A program made the translations under genes and the position numbers. Of a stretch of DNA of 5,988 bases, positions 1-5,988 are shown piece after piece. Source of the DNA: Chloroflexota bacterium (GTDB lineage Bacteria > Chloroflexota > Anaerolineae > Ardenticatenales > Ardenticatenaceae); assembly GCA_003520455.1 (NCBI GenBank), contig DOUV01000337.1, forward strand, positions 1 to 5,988. The letters run 5' to 3'. Position 1 is the stretch's first letter; every line of letters starts with the position of its first letter. The notes beneath the pieces were generated by a model. The model saw only the letters and a list, made by a program, of their open reading frames with translations. It ran no database searches and was not told the DNA's origin.

Positions 1-2
1 CA

Positions 3-23
3 AGGCAGTTGAGGGACATTACC
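3..23. repeat. Left copy of a 21-bp terminal inverted repeat
   Basis: These 21 bases are the exact reverse complement of the last 21 bases of the window (5968-5988). The core reads TTGAGGGACATTACC on the + strand. Reading outward from the window, both ends enter the same sequence. This is what is expected if the same insertion sequence or dispersed repeat lies on each side in inverted orientation, or if a contig was broken at a repeat. No transposase fragment is visible inside the window and I do not recognise the element family. Confidence 0.75.
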
Positions 24-419
24 AACCTTCTCTCTGCTGCGGATTAATTTGCTCTCCACTGAAAAGCGAAAAGAGATTGTTTTGCCCCTCTCCTTTCACT
101 TCCCAAGTGAATGACGCCGAATCGAAGATGGCGCAACCAGGAACTCGTCATTCGTCCTGGTTGGGTAAGCCGTGAGTACTTGTGTCTGAGTCGAGGAAAG
201 GCGCCTTCAGGACCGCGATTGCCCGCGACCGAGGCGAGGCATTGTGCTACGCAATCGCCGAAGCCCATTAGTCTCTACGAGACCGGGAGTCACAACAGTG
301 GCGCAAGGTGTTTGGCGTGGGCTCATCGAAGGGAGCGGAAAGTTGAGAGGGCGAGGAGGCTTCAGGCCACCTCTGGAAAGAATCGATCCGTCCCGAATCA
401 TCTGAAAGGAGAATCCACG
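24..419 (+). other. Non-coding upstream region or leader of the ThDP enzyme gene
   Basis: No convincing gene lies in this stretch. The frame of the downstream enzyme stays open back to an ATG at 111, but the 103 residues this would add are Arg-rich and resemble no ThDP-enzyme N-terminus, and the real start at 420 has its own ribosome-binding site. The region holds a perfect 10-bp palindrome AAGGCGCCTT (198-207). It also has four possible stem-loops: 134-142 with 155-163 (9 bp), 215-222 with 251-258 (8 bp), 271-275 with 279-283 (5 bp, triloop), and 353-360 with 366-373 (7 bp around one A-A mismatch). None is followed by a T run. I could not pick a convincing -35/-10 pair. The first 100 bases are visibly more A+T-rich than the rest. 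Confidence 0.5.
405..411 (+). promoter_or_regulatory. Ribosome-binding site that fixes the start at 420
   Basis: AAAGGAG lies eight bases before the ATG at 420. It is a strong Shine-Dalgarno match at ideal spacing. It supports this start over the in-frame ATG at 111. Confidence 0.8.
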
Positions 420-2174
420 ATGGCGAAAACTGTAGCCGACCTCCTGGTCGAGCGCCTCATCGAGTGGAATGTGGATACCATCTTCGGACTTCCCGGAGAC
501 GGTATCAATGGCATCTTCGAAGCCCTACGGACTCACCAGGACAAAATCAAGTTTGTCCAGGTCCGGCACGAAGAATCAGCCGCTTTCGCCGCCTGCGGCT
601 ATGCCAAGTATACCGACCGCCTCGGCGTCTGCCTGGCGACCTCGGGCCCCGGTGGCGTGCACCTCTTGAATGGGTTGTACGATGCCAAGCTTGATGGCCA
701 GCCGGTGCTGGCCATCACCGGACATACCTTCCACGACCTGATAGGGACTCACTACCAGCAGGGCGTGGATCTTGATAAGCTCTACATGGACGTGGCGGTG
801 TACAACGAGCGGGTCATGGGGCCGGCCCACGTCGTCAACGTGGTCGACGAGGCGATCAAGACCGCGCTCGCACAGCGCACAGTCGCCCACATCACGATCC
901 CGAAGGACATTCAGGACTGGACTGACTCAGAGGGGGACCGCTCCACTGCCAACATCCCCCAGCATAGCGCCGACCTCTTCGCGGCCCCGGCGCCGCTCCC
1001 ATCCCAATTACTCCTCCAGGAGGCCGCCGACCTGATCAACAAGGGTTCCAAGGTGGTAATCCTGGCCGGACGCGGCTGTCTGAACGCCCGGGACGAGGTG
1101 CTCGAACTCGCCGAAAAGGTTGGCGGCGTCATCGTGAAGCCCCTGCTGGGCAAGGCCGTGGTCCCCGATGATAGTCCCTACACGACGGGCGGCATCGGCC
1201 TGCTGGGCACAGGGGCCTCGCAAGAGGCGATGGAAGAGTGTGATACCCTCATCATCGCGGGAAGCAGCTTCCCCTATATGGATTTTTATCCCAAGCCGGG
1301 CCAGGCGAAGGCCATCCAGGTCGACATCGATCCAGCCCGGATTGGTTTGCGTTACCCCACCGACGTCGGTCTCGTCGGGGATTGCCAGGCCGTCCTGCGC
1401 GCCCTGCTCCCCATGATCAAGCGCCACAAGGAGCGCGGCTTCCTGGAGAAAGCTCAGAAGAACATGCAGGCGTGGCGAGGGTTGTTGAAAGAGCGCGGGA
1501 CCCGCTCCGATAAACCCATGAAACCCCAGATCGTCGCCTACCATTTGAACACACTCCTCGACGACAACGCCATCATCTGTTCCGATACGGGGACCGTCAC
1601 GACCTGGGCGGCGCGCTACCTCGACATCCGCGACGGGATGAAGTTCTCGGCGTCGGGCATGTTGGCCACGATGGCTAACGGCCTCCCCTACGGCATCGGC
1701 GCCGCGGTGGCCTATCCCGACCGCCAGATCATTGCGATCGTCGGCGACGGGGGCTTTACCATGTTGATGGGAGAGGTCGCGACGCTGGTCAAGTATCAGT
1801 TGCCCGTGAAGGTGATCATCATCAAGAACAATACACTCGGGCAGATCAAGTGGGAACAGCTCGTCCTGGAAGGCAACCCGCAATTTGGGGTCGAGTTGCA
1901 GCCGATTGACTTCGCAGCCTACGCCAAGGCCTGTGGCGCCGCAGGCTACACCCTCGAGGACCCGCAGCAGGCCGAGGGGGTCCTGCGCGAGGCGCTCTCG
2001 CACCGCGGTCCGGCAGTGGTGCAGGCGGTCGTGGATCCCAACGAGCCGCCGATGCCCGGACAGATCAACACCCAGCAGGCCGTCCACTTCGCCGAGGCCC
2101 TGGTACGGGGCGAGCGCGATCGCATGGATATCATTAAGACGATCGCAGAGGATCGAATCCGGGAGGTCGTCTAG
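420..2174 (+). CDS. Thiamine-diphosphate-dependent pyruvate oxidase / pyruvate:quinone dehydrogenase-like enzyme (PoxB type)
   Basis: The 584-residue protein has the three-domain layout and length of the ThDP-enzyme superfamily that includes pyruvate oxidase and acetolactate synthase. The N-terminal PYR domain (about 1-170) carries RHEESAAFAACGYAK (49-63), whose E51 is the expected catalytic glutamate that activates the cofactor, followed by ATSGPGG (73-79). The central domain (about 195-330) contains GSSFPYMDFYP and IQVDIDP (281-305), a pattern typical of the FAD-binding domain of PoxB. The C-terminal PP domain (about 370-545) has the ThDP/Mg motif from GDGG (442) to NN (470-471). The tail from about 560 is charged and possibly amphipathic, comparable in place to the membrane-binding tail of E. 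coli PoxB. The likely reaction is oxidative decarboxylation of pyruvate to acetate and CO2 with electrons to quinone. This is a family-based inference; an acetolactate synthase or another 2-oxoacid decarboxylase is less likely but not excluded. The ATG is preceded by AAAGGAG. The next gene is 518 bases away, so a separate transcript is possible. Confidence 0.88.
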   Translation: MAKTVADLLVERLIEWNVDTIFGLPGDGINGIFEALRTHQDKIKFVQVRHEESAAFAACGYAKYTDRLGVCLATSGPGGVHLLNGLYDAKLDGQPVLAITGHTFHDLIGTHYQQGVDLDKLYMDVAVYNERVMGPAHVVNVVDEAIKTALAQRTVAHITIPKDIQDWTDSEGDRSTANIPQHSADLFAAPAPLPSQLLLQEAADLINKGSKVVILAGRGCLNARDEVLELAEKVGGVIVKPLLGKAVVPDDSPYTTGGIGLLGTGASQEAMEECDTLIIAGSSFPYMDFYPKPGQAKAIQVDIDPARIGLRYPTDVGLVGDCQAVLRALLPMIKRHKERGFLEKAQKNMQAWRGLLKERGTRSDKPMKPQIVAYHLNTLLDDNAIICSDTGTVTTWAARYLDIRDGMKFSASGMLATMANGLPYGIGAAVAYPDRQIIAIVGDGGFTMLMGEVATLVKYQLPVKVIIIKNNTLGQIKWEQLVLEGNPQFGVELQPIDFAAYAKACGAAGYTLEDPQQAEGVLREALSHRGPAVVQAVVDPNEPPMPGQINTQQAVHFAEALVRGERDRMDIIKTIAEDRIREVV

Positions 2175-2327
2175 GACGAGCCGGGGGAGCGATTGGGGGG
2201 TGACGCACCTGGGAACGATGGGGCCATCGACCAGGTCGATGTCTCCCCGACCACCGATCGCGATCTCGCCGAAGCGGAGGTGGCGCTCGTGTGGAACCAG
2301 ACCACGGTTGTGATCGTCATGGCAGCC

Positions 2328-2364
2328 GCGGTGGGGGGCGTGGCCGGGACCACGCCCCCACCGC
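2328..2364 (+). repeat. G+C-rich stem-loop, 15 bp with one bulged G
   Basis: The arm 2328-2343 pairs with 2350-2364 around the six-base loop CCGGGA. Six G residues (2333-2338) face five C residues (2355-2359), leaving one bulged G. The stem is almost wholly G-C and should be very stable in RNA. There is no T run after it, so it is not a classical intrinsic terminator. A role as a transcription block, a 3' end stabiliser of the upstream mRNA, or none at all is open. Confidence 0.55.
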
Positions 2365-2532
2365 AGGGCGACCCGCGTCTGATCGCGGGGACATTCGTTG
2401 ACGTGGAGCAGGGGCGCGATGCCGTGGCGCGTCCCTACGAACCAGGTTCCCAACTGCACTGACGGCGACTTCACCGACGTTCTGCTGCCGCGCGGCCGGG
2501 AGTGGGTCTTGAGCCGAAGGACGCCAGAACAT

Positions 2533-2611
2533 CGGTCAAGGAGTCACCGAGGACGCGCGGTCGGAGACTTCCGAAGTCTTCCGAGACTTCGGAAGTCTGA
2601 CCCCTTGACCG
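2533..2611. repeat. REP-like nested palindromic element
   Basis: The core is a perfect 15-bp stem: AGACTTCCGAAGTCT (2565-2579), loop TCCG (2580-2583), then AGACTTCGGAAGTCT (2584-2598). Each arm is also a palindrome on its own (AGACTTC, one central base, GAAGTCT), so the core is equally a direct repeat of two palindromes 19 bases apart. GGTC (2559-2562) pairs with GACC (2599-2602) after a two-base bulge. An outer 9-bp stem pairs CGGTCAAGG (2533-2541) with CCTTGACCG (2603-2611). This architecture resembles repetitive extragenic palindromes or small non-autonomous elements, but tandem operator sites for a regulator are an alternative. No T run follows, so an intrinsic terminator is unlikely. Confidence 0.75.
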
Positions 2612-2637
2612 GCGCTCTAGGACGTTCGGCTGTTTGA

Positions 2638-2665
2638 GCTACCGACCGATAAAACGGCCGGTAGC
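2638..2665 (+). promoter_or_regulatory. Hairpin in the presumed leader of the FAD/Fe-S dehydrogenase gene
   Basis: GCTACCG (2638-2644) pairs with CGGTAGC (2659-2665). After one A-C mismatch, CCG (2646-2648) pairs with CGG (2655-2657) around the six-base loop ATAAAA. The stem ends 11 bases before the purine-rich ribosome-binding region. The place fits an operator or an RNA element that affects translation of the next gene, but no regulator is identifiable. Confidence 0.5.
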
Positions 2666-2676
2666 GCTCGAGATTC

Positions 2677-2689
2677 GGAGAGGAAGAGG
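2677..2689 (+). promoter_or_regulatory. Purine-rich ribosome-binding region for the start at 2693
   Basis: The run GGAGAGGAAGAGG offers overlapping Shine-Dalgarno cores. AGGA at 2681-2684 is eight bases from the ATG at 2693, a good distance. It supports that start for the dehydrogenase. Confidence 0.65.
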
Positions 2690-2692
2690 CTG

Positions 2693-5600
2693 ATGACAGC
2701 AATCCCTTCAACCAATGTTGGCTATCGCACTGGCGATCTGAAGAAGACCTCTGTCGACGCCGCGGCATTAGCAGTGGAGTTGCAGACCGCGATCCACGGA
2801 GAAGTGCGTTTCGATGATGGCAGCCGGGCGTTGTACTCCACAGACGGCTCCAACTATCGCCAGATCCCGATCGGTGTCGTGATTCCGCGCGATAAAGAAG
2901 ATGTGATCCGGACCGTTGCGATCTCGCGCCGCTACGATGCCCCTGTTCTCCCGCGGGGGGGCGGCACCAGCCTGGCTGGGCAGTGCTGCAACGTTGCGGT
3001 CGTCATCGACTTCTCGAAGTACATGAACACGATTGTCGATCTCGACCCCGACAAGAGGCGAGCGCGGGTCCTCCCGGGCCTGATCCTGGATGGCCTGCGC
3101 AACGCCGTGGAGAAATACCATCTCACCTTCGGTCCCGATCCTGCGACCCACAATCACTGTACGCTCGGCGGAATGATTGGGAACAACTCCTGTGGCATCC
3201 ACTCTGTGATGGCAGGCAAGACCGTCGATAACGTCGAGGAGTTGGAGATCCTCACCTACGAAGGTTTGCAGATGCGGGTCGGCCAGACGAGCGATGAGGA
3301 GCTCGAAAAGATAATCAACGCGGGTGGCCGCCGGGGTGAGATCTACGCGCGGCTGAAGGCCTTGCGTGATCGATACGCCGATCTCATCCGCGAGCGCTAC
3401 CCCAACATTCCGCGGCGGATCTCGGGGTACAACCTCGATCAGCTCCTCCCGGAGAACGGCTTCCACGTCGCCCGGGCGTTGGTCGGCAGCGAGGGGACCT
3501 GCGTGACCGTGCTGGAGGCCACCACACGGCTGGTCTATAGCCCTCCGGCGCGCTCGCTCCTGGTGCTCGGGTACCCGGATGTCTACAGTGCCGCCGACCA
3601 TGTTCCCGACATCATGGAACACCAGCCGATTGGGCTGGAGGGTATGGACGACCGGCTGATCGGCTACATGAAAAAGAAGGGGCTGCATCCGAACGATATT
3701 CAAATACTACCGCCCGGTGGTGGCTGGCTGCTGGTCGAGTTCGGCGGTGAGACCAGGCAAGAAAGCGATGAGCAGGCGCGAGAGTTGATAGCGGCGTTGA
3801 AGCAGAAGAGTACCCCGCCGTCGATGAAGCTCTTCGACAACCGGGCGGAGGAAGAGAAAATTTGGGCGGTCCGCGAGTCGGGCCTGGGCGCGACCGCCGA
3901 CGTCCCCGGGATGGCGAAGACCTGGCCGGGCTGGGAGGACGCGGCGGTGCCACCCGAGAAAGAGGGCGACTACTTGCGCGATTTTCGCGGGCTCCTCAAC
4001 CGCTACGACTACGAGTGCTCCCTCTACGGCCACTTCGGGCAGGGCTGCATCCATGTTCGCATCGATTTCGACCTTGAAACCCACGATGGCATCCAGAAAT
4101 ATCTCGCTTTTGTCGATGAGGCGGCGGACCTGGTGGTGCATTATGGGGGCTCGCTGTCCGGCGAGCACGGTGATGGCCAGTCCCGGGCGGTGCTGCTGCC
4201 GAAGATGTTCGGGACCGAGTTGATCGAGGCCTTCCGCGAGTTCAAGTCAATTTGGGATCCCGACTGGAAGATGAACCCGGGCAAGGTCGTGGACGCCTAC
4301 CGCCCCGACCAGAACCTGCGTCTTGGCACTGACTACGATCCGTGGGAGCCGAAGACCCACTTCCAGTTTCCCGATGACCATTACAGTTTCTCCAATGCGG
4401 CGCTGCGTTGCGTCGGCGTCGGGAAGTGCCGGCGGCTGGGCGGCGGCACGATGTGTCCCAGCTTTATGGTGACGTGCGAAGAGGAACACTCGACCCGCGG
4501 GCGGGCGCGCTTGCTCTTTGAGATGCTTGAGGGTGACGTTATCGGCAAAAACGGCTGGCACGACGAGAACGTCAAGGAGGCCCTGGACCTCTGCCTGGCC
4601 TGTAAGGGCTGCAAGGGCGACTGCCCGGTGAACGTCGATATGGCCACCTACAAGGCCGAGTTCCTCTCGCACTACTATGCCGGCCGGATGCGCCCGCGGT
4701 CGGCCTACGCCTTCGGGCTGATCTACTGGTGGTCGCGGCTCGCCTCGCGCATGCCGAGGGTGGCCAACTTCTTTGCTCAGACGCCGCTGCTCCGGGATGT
4801 CGCAAAGATGGGAGCAGGCATGGCATCCCAACGCCGGATCCCGGCTTTCGCGCCGCAGACGTTCAAGCAGTGGTTCAACCAGCGCGAGGTCCGTAACGCG
4901 GGCAAGCCCACGGTGATTCTGTGGGCGGATACCTTCAACAATCACTTCCATCCCGAGACTGCCAGGGCGGCGGTGGACGTTCTCGAGGCGGCCGGGTACC
5001 AGATCGAGGTGCCCGTGCAGGGGGTCGCCGAGCAGACATTGTGCTGCGGGCGCCCGCTTTACGACTACGGCATGCTCGATCTCGCGAAACGCCAGCTACA
5101 ACAAATTCTCGAGCGCCTGCGGCCGCAGATCCGCGCCGGCATTCCCGTGGTGGGGCTGGAACCGAGTTGTGTGGCGGTCTTCCGCGATGAGCTGATCAAT
5201 CTCTTTCCCCACGACGAGGACGCCCAGCGACTCCACCGGCAGACCTTCACGCTTGGTGAGTTTCTCGAGCAGAAGGCAACAAACTACCAGCCGCCGAAGC
5301 TCCAGCGCAAGGCGATCGTTCACGGACACTGCCACCACAAAGCCATCATGAAGCTGGACGCCGAGACAGCCCTGCTGTCAAAGCTTGGTTTGGATTTCCA
5401 GGTGCTTGCTTCGGGATGCTGCGGCATGGCTGGCTCCTTCGGTTTCGAGAAGGGCGACCACTACGAGGTGTCGATCAAGGCCGGGGAACGACTCTTGCTT
5501 CCCACGGTGCGGGAGGCGGCCAAAGAGACTCTAGTGATCGCTGATGGCTTCAGTTGCCGGGAACAGATCGAGCAGACGACCGACCGCCGCGCACTCCACC

Positions 5601-5776
5601 TGGCCGAAGTTCTCCAGATGGCGATGCGCGAGGGCCCAGGCGGACCGGCCGGCGCCTATCCCGAAGCCGGGTACGTCAGCCACAATGGTCTCGGCCGGCT
5701 CCCGGCGACAGCGCTGGTCGGCGCGGGGATGCTGGCCGGCGGGGCACTGATGTGGAGAATGATCCGAAAGGAGTGA
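2693..5776 (+). CDS. Fused FAD-linked / iron-sulfur 2-hydroxyacid dehydrogenase (D-lactate or D-2-hydroxyglutarate type, YdiJ-like)
   Basis: The 1027-residue protein joins a flavin dehydrogenase to an electron-transfer module. The FAD-binding part (about 40-280) has PRGGGTSLAGQ (87-97), GPDPATHNHCTLGG (147-160), NNSCG (164-168) and GSEGT (266-269). The FAD-oxidase C-terminal part (to about 535) has GHFGQGCIHVR (447-456), SGEHGDGQSR (489-498) and NPGKV (528-532). Ferredoxin-type motifs follow: C573, C579 and C588-P, then C634-x2-C637-x2-C640-x3-C644-P. Two CCG domains carry CCG at 784-786 and C826, then C880, CCG at 909-911 and C955. This order and length match the YdiJ class of FAD and Fe-S proteins, which oxidise D-2-hydroxyacids and pass electrons onward. 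D-lactate, D-2-hydroxyglutarate or a related acid are all possible substrates. After the last CCG domain a Gly/Pro-rich linker leads to a hydrophobic segment (about 1004-1024) ending in RKE, a possible membrane anchor. Gene 3 follows after five bases. Confidence 0.9.
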   Translation: MTAIPSTNVGYRTGDLKKTSVDAAALAVELQTAIHGEVRFDDGSRALYSTDGSNYRQIPIGVVIPRDKEDVIRTVAISRRYDAPVLPRGGGTSLAGQCCNVAVVIDFSKYMNTIVDLDPDKRRARVLPGLILDGLRNAVEKYHLTFGPDPATHNHCTLGGMIGNNSCGIHSVMAGKTVDNVEELEILTYEGLQMRVGQTSDEELEKIINAGGRRGEIYARLKALRDRYADLIRERYPNIPRRISGYNLDQLLPENGFHVARALVGSEGTCVTVLEATTRLVYSPPARSLLVLGYPDVYSAADHVPDIMEHQPIGLEGMDDRLIGYMKKKGLHPNDIQILPPGGGWLLVEFGGETRQESDEQARELIAALKQKSTPPSMKLFDNRAEEEKIWAVRESGLGATADVPGMAKTWPGWEDAAVPPEKEGDYLRDFRGLLNRYDYECSLYGHFGQGCIHVRIDFDLETHDGIQKYLAFVDEAADLVVHYGGSLSGEHGDGQSRAVLLPKMFGTELIEAFREFKSIWDPDWKMNPGKVVDAYRPDQNLRLGTDYDPWEPKTHFQFPDDHYSFSNAALRCVGVGKCRRLGGGTMCPSFMVTCEEEHSTRGRARLLFEMLEGDVIGKNGWHDENVKEALDLCLACKGCKGDCPVNVDMATYKAEFLSHYYAGRMRPRSAYAFGLIYWWSRLASRMPRVANFFAQTPLLRDVAKMGAGMASQRRIPAFAPQTFKQWFNQREVRNAGKPTVILWADTFNNHFHPETARAAVDVLEAAGYQIEVPVQGVAEQTLCCGRPLYDYGMLDLAKRQLQQILERLRPQIRAGIPVVGLEPSCVAVFRDELINLFPHDEDAQRLHRQTFTLGEFLEQKATNYQPPKLQRKAIVHGHCHHKAIMKLDAETALLSKLGLDFQVLASGCCGMAGSFGFEKGDHYEVSIKAGERLLLPTVREAAKETLVIADGFSCREQIEQTTDRRALHLAEVLQMAMREGPGGPAGAYPEAGYVSHNGLGRLPATALVGAGMLAGGALMWRMIRKE
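5767..5773 (+). promoter_or_regulatory. Ribosome-binding site for the PPC-domain gene, inside the end of gene 2
   Basis: AAAGGAG ends eight bases before the GTG at 5782 and overlaps the last codons of the dehydrogenase. It favours 5782 over the in-frame GTG at 5773, which overlaps the site itself and the preceding stop codon. The arrangement suggests translational coupling. Confidence 0.7.
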
Positions 5777-5781
5777 GCACA

Positions 5782-5988
5782 GTGAACGCAAAACTGCTTC
5801 ACGAGGAGGACGGCCAGAAGACGTTTGCCGTCGTCTTTGATAAGGGAGATGAATTCATCGCCGGTCTCACGGACTTTGCAAAGAAACAGGGTCTCGACAG
5901 CAGTCATTTCACGGCACTGGGTGCCTTCAGCGAGGTCACGCTGGAATACTTTGATCGTGCGAGAATGGGTAATGTCCCTCAACTGCCT
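5782..5988 (+). CDS. PPC/DUF296-domain protein, 5' part, runs off the window and probably interrupted
   Basis: Sixty-nine codons are visible from a GTG start. The N-terminus (KLLHEEDGQKTFAVVFDKGD, then a stretch ending TALGAF, then LEYFDR) matches the beginning of the PPC (DUF296) domain, found in plant AT-hook proteins and in small bacterial proteins of about 140 residues. In bacteria its biochemical role is poorly defined; DNA binding is often assumed from the plant members. The family likeness stops after about residue 60. The last seven codons are the right copy of the 21-bp terminal repeat, so the C-terminal half may be lost to an inserted element or the contig may end in a repeat. It starts five bases after the dehydrogenase stop and is likely in the same operon. 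The GTG at 5773, giving three more residues, is a less likely start. Confidence 0.75.
   Translation, partial: MNAKLLHEEDGQKTFAVVFDKGDEFIAGLTDFAKKQGLDSSHFTALGAFSEVTLEYFDRARMGNVPQLP
5968..5988. repeat. Right copy of the 21-bp terminal inverted repeat
   Basis: The final 21 bases are an exact reverse complement of 3-23, with the core GGTAATGTCCCTCAA. Beyond the 21 bases the two flanks diverge, apart from a shared GAGAA a few bases further inside. The copy lies within the open frame of the PPC-domain gene at the point where family resemblance ends, which fits an insertion boundary at or just before 5968. Confidence 0.75.

Larger units (their letters stand above)
2175..2692 (+). other. Long intergenic region with three hairpins and no assured gene
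   Basis: This gap separates the ThDP enzyme from the large dehydrogenase. It holds a 7-bp triloop hairpin (2225-2241), a very G+C-rich hairpin (2328-2364), a REP-like nested palindrome (2533-2611) and a hairpin next to the following ribosome-binding site (2638-2665). None has a downstream T run, so no standard Rho-independent terminator is seen. A possible TTG-started frame (2193-2462, 89 codons) lies in the same frame as the upstream gene and has G-rich first and G/C-rich third codon positions. It has no recognisable domain and no clear ribosome-binding site, so I do not call it a gene; it could be a decayed coding remnant. Confidence 0.55.

Noticed and set aside
191..215. GAGGAAAG, resembling the start of a conserved segment of RNase P RNA
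   Set aside because: The bases that should follow, and the other conserved regions of RNase P RNA, are absent, so the short match is chance.
111..419. An N-terminal extension of the ThDP enzyme from the ATG at 111
   Set aside because: The extra 103 residues are Arg-rich and unlike the family, whose N-terminus begins a few residues before the conserved ERL...IFGLPG region. The ATG at 420 has an ideal ribosome-binding site.
2256..2265. The 10-bp palindrome GATCGCGATC
   Set aside because: Short G+C-rich palindromes of this type recur by chance in such sequence, and nothing in the context gives it a role.
1008..2474. A 488-codon open frame on the minus strand
   Set aside because: It lies opposite gene 1 with codons in register, a common artefact of biased G+C-rich genes. 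Its translation shows no recognisable domain.
2565..2602. The strong hairpin as a Rho-independent terminator
   Set aside because: The stem is followed by GACCCCTTGACC on the + strand, not a T run; on the minus strand there is also no T run. The nested palindromic form fits a REP-like element or operator better.
2768..3703. A 311-codon open frame on the minus strand
   Set aside because: It lies wholly opposite the clearly real FAD-binding domain of gene 2, and its translation shows no family motifs.
5773..5781. GTG at 5773 as the start of the PPC-domain gene, with a 4-base overlap of the gene 2 stop
   Set aside because: It overlaps its own only good ribosome-binding site; GTG at 5782 is eight bases from AAAGGAG and fits the family N-terminus.

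Overview
This G+C-rich bacterial window carries, all on the + strand, a thiamine-diphosphate/FAD pyruvate oxidase-type enzyme (420-2174), a large FAD and iron-sulfur 2-hydroxyacid dehydrogenase (2693-5776), and the 5' part of a PPC/DUF296-domain gene (5782 to the window end). The coding sequences strongly favour G or C at third codon positions. All three genes have good Shine-Dalgarno sequences, so the source is a bacterium. The phylum cannot be fixed from these widespread families; aerobic or respiring G+C-rich environmental lineages would fit.

Layout. Positions 1-419 hold no convincing gene. They contain one copy of a 21-bp terminal repeat, a 10-bp palindrome and several short stem-loops ahead of gene 1. 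Gene 1 (584 aa) matches the PoxB type of the ThDP enzyme superfamily. Positions 2175-2692 are a gap of about 520 bases with a G+C-rich hairpin, a REP-like double palindrome (2533-2611) and a third hairpin just upstream of the next ribosome-binding site. Gene 2 (1027 aa) fuses a GlcD-like flavin dehydrogenase, ferredoxin-type Fe-S motifs, two CCG domains and a hydrophobic C-terminal tail. Gene 3 starts five bases after gene 2 ends, with its ribosome-binding site inside the end of gene 2, so the two are probably cotranscribed and translationally coupled.

How the genes may work together (inference). If the substrate of the large dehydrogenase is D-lactate, its product pyruvate is the substrate of the first enzyme, giving a respiratory route from D-lactate to pyruvate to acetate and CO2, with electrons entering the quinone pool at both steps. 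D-2-hydroxyglutarate or glycolate-like substrates are equally possible from sequence alone.

The most unusual points are the perfect 21-bp inverted repeat at the two extreme ends of the window, the right copy of which runs through the gene 3 reading frame, and the nested palindromic element before gene 2. The first suggests insertion-sequence ends or a repeat-bounded contig. I see no new multi-gene defence or mobile system here.
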